Part shown: positions 48,162-56,155 of the stretch, piece by piece
Layout: every line of letters begins with the position of its first letter
Numbering within the stretch: position 1 is the first letter of the stretch
NCBI GenBank assembly: GCA_963791575.1
Contig: CAWBSY010000009.1
Location: 1-64,000 of the forward strand
Length of the DNA stretch: 64,000 nucleotides
Direction of reading: 5' to 3'
Origin: JAOAPG01 sp963791575
Lineage (GTDB): Bacteria > Acidobacteriota > Terriglobia > Terriglobales > Acidobacteriaceae
Made by a program: the position numbers and the translations under genes
Notes under the pieces: generated by a model
Databases searched by the model: none
Told to the model about the DNA's origin: nothing
What the model saw: the letters and a program-made list of their open reading frames with translations, nothing else

Positions 48162-48542
48162 ATTCAGTACACCTCTAGGCGGGATGATCCGCGTAGTTTT
48201 CGAGCATATAGAGTTGCCGAGATTTTGTACTGATTGGCGGCATGGCGAAGATATGAGTATGGCGGACGGGCGAGGACGCCCGTCGCTACATTGAATCAAG
48301 ATCGAGCAGTTCACCTACGAGAACCGCGAAACCACAGGGAGCACAGAGAACACAGAGGAGACCGCCCAGCGTTGACCGCAGTGAGGGCCAGCAATTAGGA
48401 TTTCTTCTGGATAATTTTCGGGGAGAATGCCCCAGAATCCGGCAACATGGTTCTCGAGCGCAGTGGACTGCTCCTTTACACTGCTTCGCTCGGGCCAGTA
48501 CACTACTCGTTCCCTTTTACGTTTTGCGGAGGTGAGAAAAGT
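48162..48542. other. Intergenic region upstream of acpP
   Basis: This 381-bp region holds element B6 and an ACCACAGGGAGCACAGAG fragment at 48329-48362. A possible promoter for acpP is TTGACC (48372-48377) and TAGGAT (48396-48401) with an 18-base spacer. No gene is visible. Confidence 0.45.
48216..48293 (-). repeat. Palindromic element B6, reverse copy of B4
   Basis: Its reverse complement shares CAATGTAGCGACGGGC and the next 19 bases exactly with B4. Similarity continues through CCGCCAT-CTCA-ATCTT and CCGCCAA. It lies upstream of the SnoaL-like gene. Confidence 0.75.
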
Positions 48543-48803
48543 ATGGCTACTGAAGTGAATAAAGAAGCGGTTGAGAAGGTGAAACAGATCATTGCCGAGC
48601 AGTTAGGTGTGGATGAAAGCGAAGTTACGCCGAGCGCATCGTTCGTCGACGACCTGGGAGCGGATTCCCTCGATCAAGTCGAACTGGTGATGGCGCTGGA
48701 AGAAGCATTCGACGTCGAAATTCCTGACGAAGACGCCGAGAAAATTCGCACCGTGCAGGATGCGGTCGACTACATCGACAAGCACGCCAAGGCGAAAAAG
48801 TAA
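48543..48803 (+). CDS. acpP: Acyl carrier protein
   Basis: An 86-residue type II fatty-acid synthase carrier. The phosphopantetheine serine is S42 in DDLGADSLDQVELVMALEE, and helix III is DEDAEKIRTVQDAVDYIDKH. GGAGGTGAG lies about seven bases before ATG 48543, an unusually strong ribosome site that fits an abundant protein. It is followed 216 bases later by a second carrier and fabF. Confidence 0.97.
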   Translation: MATEVNKEAVEKVKQIIAEQLGVDESEVTPSASFVDDLGADSLDQVELVMALEEAFDVEIPDEDAEKIRTVQDAVDYIDKHAKAKK

Positions 48804-49019
48804 TCGACTGGATTAACTGATTTCAACGCAGCGGACGAGTTTGGATTGCGCAAGCTCGCCCGCCGGGCGGGAATCCCGGAATATTTGTCTTTAACCAATA
48901 ATCAATAATCGTCTCGACAATCAGTGTTCGACGCTGCGGCGTTTTCGATGCTGAAGATCATCTAATAATCAGGCGGTGCTTACCGTCTTTAATTTAGCAA
49001 CAGAACAAGGGGAGAATGA

Positions 49020-49265
49020 ATGGCCGCCGTGGATGAAAAAGTAAAGCAGATTATTGTGGAGCAATTGGGAGTCGATGACGCGGAAGTTACGCCAAGCGCG
49101 TCGTTCGTAGACGATCTGGGTGCTGATTCACTGGATACCGTAGAACTCGTTATGGCCTTCGAAGAATCTTTCGAGATCGAGATTCCCGATGAGGATGCGG
49201 AGAAAATCCGCACGGTTCAAGATGCGATCGACTACATCGGAAAGAATTCGAAAGGCGGAAAATAG
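49020..49265 (+). CDS. Acyl carrier protein (second copy)
   Basis: An 81-residue paralogue of the preceding carrier, with serine S37 in DDLGADSLDTVELVMAFEES. The helix III region EDAEKIRTVQDAIDYIG is nearly identical. AGGGGAG precedes ATG 49020. Its stop TAG is directly followed by the TTG start of fabF, so these two are tightly coupled. Two adjacent carriers may divide labour between bulk synthesis and a dedicated product, or give dosage. Which is the housekeeping AcpP is not decided by sequence. Confidence 0.95.
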   Translation: MAAVDEKVKQIIVEQLGVDDAEVTPSASFVDDLGADSLDTVELVMAFEESFEIEIPDEDAEKIRTVQDAIDYIGKNSKGGK

Positions 49266-50504
49266 TTGGAGCGCAGGGTCGTAGTTACTGGAATCGGCCT
49301 GGTCTGTGGAGTCGGAAACACCACGGAAGAAGTGTGGAAGAATCTGCTCGCGGGCAAGAGCGGCATCGGGCGCATCACGCAATTTGATGCGTCACAGTTC
49401 GCTTGCCAGATCGCGGCTGAAGTCAAGGACTTCGATCCTTTGCAGTTTGTCGAGAAAAAAGAACTGAAGAAGATGGGACGCTTCATCTACCTGGCGCTGG
49501 GCGCGGCGGAAGAAGCGATGCGGTCGTCGGGGCTGGATGTGACACCTGAGAATGCGGAGCGAGTGGGCGTGCATATCGGGTCGGGAATCGGCGGATTCGA
49601 TTTTATTGAGCGCGAGCATTTGAATTTGATAAGAGGCGGACCGCGCAAGATCTCTCCATTTTTTATTCCGGGGGCGATTGTGAATTTGGCCGCTGGCCAT
49701 GTTTCGATGCGCTTCGGCGCCAAGGGTCCTAACGAAGCGACTGCGACGGCGTGCACTACCAGCGCGCATTCCATCGGAGATTCTTTCAGGATTATCCAAC
49801 GCGGCGATGCTGACGCGATGATCGCGGGCGGAAGTGAAGCTGCGATCACGCCTCTGGGTGTGGGCGGCTTTGCCGCAATGCGAGCGCTGTCTACGCGGAA
49901 TGATGATCCCGAGAAGGCGAGCCGTCCATGGGATTCGGCGCGGGATGGATTTGTGATGGGTGAAGGCGCGGGAATTTTGATTCTCGAGGAATTGGAATTC
50001 GCTCGCGGACATAATGCAAAAATTTTGGCGGAAGTGGTTGGCTATGGCATGAGCGGCGACGCATACCATATCACGCAACCGGCGCCCGAGCATGAAGGCG
50101 GATTCCGAGTTATGAAGAACGCTTTGCATGATGCCCAAGTCAACCCAACCGATATCGGATACGTGAATGCTCACGGGACTTCTACGCCGATCGGCGATGC
50201 GCTCGAGGCACATGCTATCCGCAATTTCTTTGGAGAGCACAAAGTTCCGGTGAGTTCGACTAAATCAATGACCGGTCACTTACTGGGCGGGGCGGGCGGT
50301 TTGGAGGCTGGGATTACGATATTGGCGCTTCGCGATCAGATACTGCCTCCGACAATTAATCTGGAGAACCAGGATCCAGATACGATGAATATGGATTTTG
50401 TTCCGAACCATGCGCGCAAAGCGCCGGTCGAGTACGCTCTGTCAAACTCATTCGGATTCGGTGGCACCAACGGAGCACTCTTGTTCCGGCGCTGGACTTC
50501 GTAG
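49266..50504 (+). CDS. fabF: 3-oxoacyl-[acyl-carrier-protein] synthase II
   Basis: FabF performs the malonyl-ACP condensation that elongates fatty acids. The Cys-His-His triad is C163 (ATACTTSAHSIGDSF), H303 (NAHGTSTPIGD) and H338 (TGHLLGGAGGLEAG). The end ALSNSFGFGGTNGALLFRR is standard. Length 412 is normal. Start is TTG 49266, immediately after the stop of the second acyl carrier protein, with no gap; VVVTGIGLVCGVG at residues 5-17 supports this start. Confidence 0.98.
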   Translation: MERRVVVTGIGLVCGVGNTTEEVWKNLLAGKSGIGRITQFDASQFACQIAAEVKDFDPLQFVEKKELKKMGRFIYLALGAAEEAMRSSGLDVTPENAERVGVHIGSGIGGFDFIEREHLNLIRGGPRKISPFFIPGAIVNLAAGHVSMRFGAKGPNEATATACTTSAHSIGDSFRIIQRGDADAMIAGGSEAAITPLGVGGFAAMRALSTRNDDPEKASRPWDSARDGFVMGEGAGILILEELEFARGHNAKILAEVVGYGMSGDAYHITQPAPEHEGGFRVMKNALHDAQVNPTDIGYVNAHGTSTPIGDALEAHAIRNFFGEHKVPVSSTKSMTGHLLGGAGGLEAGITILALRDQILPPTINLENQDPDTMNMDFVPNHARKAPVEYALSNSFGFGGTNGALLFRRWTS

Positions 50505-50634
50505 GGGCTTTACCTGATTACGAAACTTCCATTGGTACATGTAATCTTCCTATCTGTTACCTGTACCGTTCCGCGAAATCCTCTTGTCACTTCGTAACCT
50601 TGTTGGCCTCAAGCTCAAAGATTAGTCTCCTCTC

Positions 50635-52101
50635 ATGTCGCCACGATCTCTCTTGTTCTCCTCCAACGAGGAGACGTCGCGCCAGATAGGCCAAGCTCTT
50701 ATTGAGCTCGATTTCTCTGTTGATTCTTGCCGAGAAATCTTCGCCGCTCTGGAAAAACTCACCACGCGCCGCTACGAAGCGGTCATTGCAGACTCCTGTG
50801 ATGGAGCGGAAGCCGCGTTCCTGCTGAAAACAGCGCGCGAGCTGAAGAGCACGCAATCCGCTTTCACCGTTGTGCTTGGGGATTCGGAGGGGCTATCCGC
50901 CGATCTGACTGGGGCGACCCATGTTCTGCGGAGCCCGTTTATTTCCGAGAAGGTGAAGTACGACCTCCTTACCTGCGATGTGTTCCTGGCGAACATGAGG
51001 AGCTGGTTGACTCCGGCTGAGTCGTCAAGGAAGGCAATCGACGCTGCAGCGGTTGATTCCAGCGCGCTTGGCGAGTTGGAACCGCGAGTGATTGCAACGG
51101 AGCCGCAGGAATTTCGCGCTATTGAGCCCTCCCCTATTCAATCTCAGATACTTGCGGAAGCCGGTGGTTTTGATCCGATGGAAGATGTCGATGCGAGTCT
51201 TCCCTCTCACTCTGATATCCAGACATTGTTTGCAAACGCGAATGCTCAAGCAGAAGCGAGCACCAAGAGCGGGCCGATCATCCCTTTGCTGCTGTGCGTC
51301 GGACTAGGCGCGGCGATGCTCTTTACTGACTATGTTTTTGACGAGCATCCATTGTGGAGCAGGGTGGTGAGTGCATCGTCAAATATTGGACGTGACGTGG
51401 AGGCTCGAGCAGAAGCTCTGATTCACAGGGGAGCACGCAATCGCGTCAAGGACGAAGGGCAGCCACCCGAGGCTGCGCAGGTTAGAGGCCGAAGATTCCG
51501 TTCAAGAAACGATGCACGCATTCACGTTACCGAAATCTACCCGAATATGCCGGTTCAGCAGCCCTCCCCCATCGCAACCGAGCTGGCTACGTTTATGCTG
51601 ACGAACGAGGAGACGCCTGCGGCAGTTGGTCTGGAACTTGGCAATCGGCCCTCCCCGCTTTTCGGTGATCCTCTCTTTGCCACTTCCATCTTTGCTCCTC
51701 CGCTCGTAGCGGCATCCGCGGCCGCTCCGGAGAGTTTGCATATTGGGTCTCGGCCACCGATCGCCGACCATGAGTTGCCAGCGGATGTTCCCACTCGTCT
51801 GGTGAGAGCGTTGTTACCGGTGAATCTTACGGGGGACCTTGCGGACAAGCTGCTGCTCGAAAAAACCCTGCCGTCTTATCCTGCGTTGGCAGTGCGGTCG
51901 CGCCTTCAAGGTTCGGTAGTGCTGCAGGCATTGATTGGCACGGACGGAATGATCCGGGATCTGAAGCTGCTGAGCGGTCCTATGCTACTGGGAAAGGCGG
52001 CTTGTGAAGCGGTAAGGCAGTGGAAATATAAGCCGTACTTGCTCGAGGGACACGCCGTGGAAGCCACGACGCTGGTCACGGTAGATTTCAAACTGCCTTA
52101 G
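50635..52101 (+). CDS. Receiver-like/TonB C-terminal fusion protein
   Basis: A 488-residue protein with three parts. Residues 1-120 resemble a response-regulator receiver fold (SLLFSSNEETSRQIGQALIE, RYEAVIADSCDGAEAAFLLK), but the acidic pocket and phosphoacceptor are not clear. A membrane helix follows near 215-236 (PIIPLLLCVGLGAAMLFTDY), then a disordered periplasmic stretch of about 170 residues. The C-terminal 75 residues are a TonB domain: LPSYPALAVRSRLQGSVVLQ, then LLGKAACEAVRQWKYKPYLL. The TonB tail would touch an outer-membrane receptor or a periplasmic partner. No ExbB/ExbD genes are nearby. It is complete. Confidence 0.8.
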   Translation: MSPRSLLFSSNEETSRQIGQALIELDFSVDSCREIFAALEKLTTRRYEAVIADSCDGAEAAFLLKTARELKSTQSAFTVVLGDSEGLSADLTGATHVLRSPFISEKVKYDLLTCDVFLANMRSWLTPAESSRKAIDAAAVDSSALGELEPRVIATEPQEFRAIEPSPIQSQILAEAGGFDPMEDVDASLPSHSDIQTLFANANAQAEASTKSGPIIPLLLCVGLGAAMLFTDYVFDEHPLWSRVVSASSNIGRDVEARAEALIHRGARNRVKDEGQPPEAAQVRGRRFRSRNDARIHVTEIYPNMPVQQPSPIATELATFMLTNEETPAAVGLELGNRPSPLFGDPLFATSIFAPPLVAASAAAPESLHIGSRPPIADHELPADVPTRLVRALLPVNLTGDLADKLLLEKTLPSYPALAVRSRLQGSVVLQALIGTDGMIRDLKLLSGPMLLGKAACEAVRQWKYKPYLLEGHAVEATTLVTVDFKLP

Positions 52102-52147
52102 AAGTCGTCCGGCTCGTGAGGATCAGAAAACATACACTTGCCCATTC

Positions 52148-52319
52148 CTACAGTTTCACTGGTTTTCTTAGTTGGGAACTGCTCGGACTCAATCGAAAAC
52201 CGTTAAGCCGACTTGCCGCTATACTAGCCCTTTGCCGAGCCATCGCTCAACGGAGAAGGCATGTCGAGTCTCAAGGAATTTCGCGGCCTCAGCACGACTG
52301 AAAATCGAAACCGAGCCAT
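52148..52319 (-). pseudogene. Remnant of ParE-type toxin gene
   Basis: Two bases after the parD stop an ATG (52319) opens MARFRFS. Conserved-looking ParE pieces then appear only by changing frame: RAEAAKFLETRHAFSVERWL, then FRLSPSSSQLRKPVKL, ending at a stop at 52148. A normal ParE has about 95 residues with a basic C-terminus, so the toxin seems truncated and frameshifted. The identification rests on position behind parD and the short SVERW and FRL...P patterns, so it is tentative. Confidence 0.45.
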
Positions 52320-52321
52320 GA

Positions 52322-52576
52322 TTAGCGCGCCACGGGAAGCTTGAGCGACTTACGAACGCGCCTAAAAACGTCGCCTTCGGCAACACCGCTGGTGTCGCCA
52401 ATGTCAATCGCGGTCCGCAGCGCAGCCAGTTTTGCTTCGTACTGCTGCTCCTCGCGCTCCAAAGTACGTAATCCGGCGCGCACGACCTCACTCGCGTTTT
52501 CGTAACGTCCGCTCTTCACTTTTGCGGCTACGAAGTGGTCAAGTTTATCAGTCAGATTGACATTGCGAGTAGGCAT
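52322..52576 (-). CDS. parD: ParD-type antitoxin
   Basis: An 84-residue ribbon-helix-helix antitoxin. The N-terminal DNA-binding ribbon is NVNLTDKLDHFVAAKVKSGR, followed by YENASEVVRAGLRTLEREEQ as in the ParD/CopG family; the rest would wrap ParE. Start is ATG 52576 with AAGGGG about eight bases upstream; the open frame upstream of it is not coding. A palindromic operator with promoter lies at 52613-52642. The partner toxin gene downstream appears degraded, so this may be an orphan antitoxin. Confidence 0.88.
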   Translation of the reverse strand: MPTRNVNLTDKLDHFVAAKVKSGRYENASEVVRAGLRTLEREEQQYEAKLAALRTAIDIGDTSGVAEGDVFRRVRKSLKLPVAR

Positions 52577-52612
52577 TGTGAGGCCCCTTTGATGAACGTG
52601 GATATTTGTATG

Positions 52613-52642
52613 AGTATAAAATAAGTTGGCAAAGATTGCCAA
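52613..52642 (-). promoter_or_regulatory. parD promoter with palindromic operator
   Basis: On the minus strand -35 TTGGCA and -10 TATACT are separated by 18 bases. The -35 lies inside a perfect inverted repeat, TTGGCAA-TCT-TTGCCAA (52626-52642). A palindrome over the promoter fits ParD autorepression. Confidence 0.65.
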
Positions 52643-52879
52643 TACTAGAACCGGCAATTCTTGGCGACACGGCTTCATGGCGATACGTATCCGTACGGGA
52701 CCTCGGCAAAAATAAGGTGGTCCAGCCTTTGGACCGGCTAGTCCGTCATTAAGTTTTCGCGTCACGGAGTTGCGAAGAGCCTTCTTGTCCCCTATTGTCG
52801 CTGCTTTCGATAGTGACAGAAAGTCCTACTGGTTTCTGCTCGCTTTTCTATGACTTTGAAAGCTGGATTACAATGAACA

Positions 52880-53797
52880 GTGTCAGGGAGCTTTGTGAAA
52901 GGGGCGTGGATGATAGCACTCCCAGCATCGTGGCCGCACGTGTCGGTCGTATCGGTCATCGACATTCTGCTGGTGGCGCTGATCATTTACGAATTCCTTG
53001 CTCTTATTAAGGGAACGCGCGCCGCACTGATGCTGGTGGGGATTGGAACGCTGGCGATCTTATTTTTTTTCATTCGTCTCGGCGACTTGGGCGCGGCAAA
53101 TTGGCTGATGAACCGGCTGCTGCCCTACTCGGGATTTGCTCTTATCGTTGTTTTCGCTCCAGAAATTCGACAGGCTTTGGCACGACTCGGCCGAAGGCTC
53201 ACATTGAGCCGCGCGGCATCTGCGGAAGCGGATGCTTATGATGACATCGTGCTCGCCGCCAATTTATTTTCGCAAAATCAGACGGGCGCGCTCATTGTGA
53301 TTGAGAGAGACATAGGACTTCGCACATACATAGAAAGCGGGGTTCCCCTGGGCGCGCATCTTTCCTATGATCTGCTGGCGACGATCTTCCGTCCCAGCGC
53401 TCCGTTGCACGATGGCGCAGTGATCGTACAGAGAGATCGCATTGCGGCGGCGGCGTGCTTCCTTCCTCTCTCTATGAATCCGGTTCTATCGACTCAACTT
53501 GGGACCAGGCATCGAGCGGGCATTGGCGTCACTGAAGAAACCGATGCAATTTCCGTGATTGTCTCAGAGGAAACTGGCAGCATGAGTCTGGCTATAGCCG
53601 GCCATATTGAGCGCGATCTCACGGTTGAGCAGCTTCGGGAACGATTGGGTGGACTATTGCGGCGGTACGTCCCGCAATCTACTTTGCCGACTGCGATCAA
53701 CCGGGGCAGCGAAACTCTCGATACGATTCGATCGGAAGATTCAGAAACATCCTTGGCGCGCATGCAAGATTCCCGCGAAGAGGATCGCCGACTATGA
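52880..53797 (+). CDS. cdaA: Diadenylate cyclase CdaA (DacA)
   Basis: CdaA makes cyclic di-AMP from two ATP. Three N-terminal membrane helices (about residues 24-43, 46-65, 81-95) lead to the DAC domain with the catalytic DGA (178-180, APLHDGAVIV) and RHR (210-212, LGTRHRAGIGVTEE) motifs. Start is uncertain: GTG 52880, GTG 52895 (GGGAG upstream) or ATG 52910. The stop overlaps the cdaR ATG by four bases, and glmM follows, giving the conserved cdaA-cdaR-glmM operon known from Firmicutes. Confidence 0.96.
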   Translation: MSGSFVKGAWMIALPASWPHVSVVSVIDILLVALIIYEFLALIKGTRAALMLVGIGTLAILFFFIRLGDLGAANWLMNRLLPYSGFALIVVFAPEIRQALARLGRRLTLSRAASAEADAYDDIVLAANLFSQNQTGALIVIERDIGLRTYIESGVPLGAHLSYDLLATIFRPSAPLHDGAVIVQRDRIAAAACFLPLSMNPVLSTQLGTRHRAGIGVTEETDAISVIVSEETGSMSLAIAGHIERDLTVEQLRERLGGLLRRYVPQSTLPTAINRGSETLDTIRSEDSETSLARMQDSREEDRRL

Positions 53798-54471
53798 GAG
53801 ATTTTTTTCGTCGTCATGTGGCACACAATTTTGGATTGAAAGTGTTGTCTCTGGTCCTCGCAGTGGGCCTTTGGCTGGCGGTTGCGCATGATCAGCCCGC
53901 GGAAGTTGCAGTGGAAGTACCTGTCGAGTTCCATAACATTCCTGCGAACATGGAGATCAGTTCGGAAAATGTCAGCCGTGTACAGATCCGGCTGAGTGGT
54001 CCGGCGCGAACCATCCATCGACTGCAACCGTCGGATATTTACGCAGAGATTGATCTGAGTGGGCTCAGGCCGGGTGAGCGTACATTTGACTTAACAGACC
54101 AGCAGGTCCATCGTCCGCATGGCCTGGATGTGGTGCAGATCATTCCCAGCGAGTTTCGCGTGGCTTTTGATTCGCGAATGATTCGCCAGGTCGACGTGCA
54201 TCCACGCGTGGTTGGGACATTCGCTGCTGGCTACGAAATCAAGCAGGTTTTGGTTGATCCTTCCAAAGTCGCGGTAAGTGGCCCGCAGGCGCGAGTCGAA
54301 GCCATTGATGCCGCGATTACCGATCCCATTGATGTCACCGGCACGCTCGACAGGGCAACATTCGCGCGGCATGCTTACGTACCAGATCCGTTAATTCAGG
54401 TTGTTCGAGCCGAGCCGGTGCGAGTTACAGTTATTATGGAGAAAGTTCCTGCCAACGCCGGCGTACATTAA
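53794..54471 (+). CDS. cdaR: CdaR/YbbR-domain protein
   Basis: CdaR is the membrane-anchored regulator of CdaA. One helix (LKVLSLVLAVGLWLAVAHD) anchors it, followed by about two YbbR domains outside the membrane: PVEFHNIPANMEISSENVSR and VRLSG-type strands, then VHPRVVGTFAAGYEIKQVLV. At 225 residues it is shorter than B. subtilis CdaR, which has four YbbR domains. ATG overlaps the cdaA stop (ATGA), and glmM starts seven bases after its stop, so all three are cotranslated. Confidence 0.9.
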   Translation: MRDFFRRHVAHNFGLKVLSLVLAVGLWLAVAHDQPAEVAVEVPVEFHNIPANMEISSENVSRVQIRLSGPARTIHRLQPSDIYAEIDLSGLRPGERTFDLTDQQVHRPHGLDVVQIIPSEFRVAFDSRMIRQVDVHPRVVGTFAAGYEIKQVLVDPSKVAVSGPQARVEAIDAAITDPIDVTGTLDRATFARHAYVPDPLIQVVRAEPVRVTVIMEKVPANAGVH

Positions 54472-54477
54472 ACAAGA

Positions 54478-55854
54478 ATGACATTCCAGACCAGAAAACT
54501 CTTCGGAACCGATGGGATTCGCGGTGTTGCGGGCGAATTTCCTTTGACCACAGAAAGTACATACCTGATTGGCCGAGCCCTTGGCCATGATTTGAAAAAA
54601 ACTAATTCGCGCGCCAGCGTCGTTATGGGCCAGGATACGCGTGAGTCAAGCCGATGGATTGCGGACCGAGTGACACTTGGGCTCGCGTCAGCAGGCTGTG
54701 AAGTTCACAGCGCTGGCGTGATTACGACTCCCGGGGTCGCTTATTTGGCGCGTTCGCGGAGACTTTCTGCCGGAGTTGTGATTTCGGCTTCACACAATCC
54801 CTGGACGGACAATGGGATCAAGGTGTTTTCTGGTGACGGCTATAAATTGCCCGACAGCGATGAGTTGGCAATTGAGCACGAAATCTTTTCTTTGCTGGCC
54901 GATCCGGGATCGCACCCGGAGCCGGCGATCAAACTTCCATCAAGCTTGCCGGGCGAAGAGGGCCTGCGTCACGCTTATATCGAATGGTTGCAGACGAATG
55001 TAAAAACCGATCTCAGCCGATTGCGAGTTTTGGTGGACTGCGCGAATGGAGCGGCTACTGCGGAAGCTCCTGAGCTTTTTCGTGCATGCAGAATTCAGGC
55101 GACAATTGTTGCCGCTTCGCCGGACGGGAAAAATATTAATGAGAATTGCGGTGCGTTGCATCCGAGCATTGCGGCGAAGCAGATCGCAGAGAGTGGCGGC
55201 CGATTCGATCTGGGCGTGACCTTCGATGGAGATGCGGACCGCGCACTTTTCAGTGATGCCAATGGATGCGTAGTGAATGGAGACGCGGTGCTGTTGTTGG
55301 TGGCGCGGGATATGCAATCGCGGGATGCGCTGCCGGGTTCCACGATTGTCGCGACCACAATGTCGAATATGGGATTGGAAATTGCGCTGCGAAACTCCGG
55401 CATTCGAATGCTGCGCGCCAATGTAGGCGACAAGTATGTGTTGGAGGAGATGCTCAAGACGAACGCTATTCTTGGAGGCGAGCAGTCTGGGCATATCATT
55501 TTTCGCGATGGCGAGGCTACGACCGGCGATGGCTTGTTAACTGCTTTGCGAGTAATGGAAATTATCGCGCGGACAGGTAAGCCGCTGCATGAACTCATCG
55601 GCGATTTGAAGACGCTTCCACAGACAATTCAAAATGTGCGGGTACGCGAGAAAGTTCCATTTGCGCAAGTTCCGGAAATTCAACAGGCTATTGAAGCCGC
55701 AGAACGCGAGTTGGATGGGAATGGGCGAGCGGTGGTGCGTTATTCGGGAACTGAAGCGCTGGCGAGAGTGATGATCGAAGCGGAGTCCGAAGAGAAGATG
55801 AAGGCGCTGGCGGGGAACATTGCGGGAGCGATTCGGGAGACGCTGGGCGCGTAG
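54478..55854 (+). CDS. glmM: Phosphoglucosamine mutase
   Basis: GlmM converts glucosamine-6-phosphate to glucosamine-1-phosphate for cell-wall UDP-GlcNAc. The phosphoserine is S105 in VVISASHNPWTDNGIKVFSG. The metal loop is FDGDADRALF, and sugar and phosphate motifs are GGEQSGHIIF and RYSGTEALARVMIEA. Length 458 is normal. It is the third gene of the cdaA-cdaR-glmM operon; in Firmicutes GlmM binds and inhibits CdaA, linking c-di-AMP to cell-wall synthesis, and the same may hold here. Confidence 0.98.
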   Translation: MTFQTRKLFGTDGIRGVAGEFPLTTESTYLIGRALGHDLKKTNSRASVVMGQDTRESSRWIADRVTLGLASAGCEVHSAGVITTPGVAYLARSRRLSAGVVISASHNPWTDNGIKVFSGDGYKLPDSDELAIEHEIFSLLADPGSHPEPAIKLPSSLPGEEGLRHAYIEWLQTNVKTDLSRLRVLVDCANGAATAEAPELFRACRIQATIVAASPDGKNINENCGALHPSIAAKQIAESGGRFDLGVTFDGDADRALFSDANGCVVNGDAVLLLVARDMQSRDALPGSTIVATTMSNMGLEIALRNSGIRMLRANVGDKYVLEEMLKTNAILGGEQSGHIIFRDGEATTGDGLLTALRVMEIIARTGKPLHELIGDLKTLPQTIQNVRVREKVPFAQVPEIQQAIEAAERELDGNGRAVVRYSGTEALARVMIEAESEEKMKALAGNIAGAIRETLGA

Positions 55855-55918
55855 GCTTGCGGAATTAATTGCATTGAATCTTTCGCGGCCTAAGGGCCAC
55901 TCAAGATGACATTGTCTG

Positions 55919-56107
55919 ATGAGATTCGTTTCCCAACTTGCGGCATTCTGGAATTTGATTCTTCTCATTGCTGTAGTAGGAACGCTGCTGTGGTTCGTCT
56001 ATGGATTTTTTCTCCGCAGATTGATCCGGGCCAGAAGAATCGCTAATGCGAGATCACGACGAATGATGCGCGAGGCAGCGGAACGCGGTGGGAACAAGAG
56101 CTCTTAG
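55919..56107 (+). CDS. Small membrane protein
   Basis: A 62-residue protein with one helix (FWNLILLIAVVGTLLWFVYG) and a strongly basic, Arg-rich tail (FLRRLIRARRIANARSRRMM). Start ATG 55919 lacks a clear ribosome site. It follows glmM by 64 bases and converges with polA. No family is recognised. Confidence 0.55.
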   Translation: MRFVSQLAAFWNLILLIAVVGTLLWFVYGFFLRRLIRARRIANARSRRMMREAAERGGNKSS

Positions 56108-56155
56108 CTGCAAAGAAGGATTCGCAAAGGATTCCAAAATAAAACAGGTGGACGG

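Noticed and set aside
52690..52735. Hairpin GGTCCA/TGGACC with a T-run on the minus strand
   Set aside because: It looks like a terminator, but no minus-strand gene ends there; an unknown small RNA cannot be shown from sequence alone.
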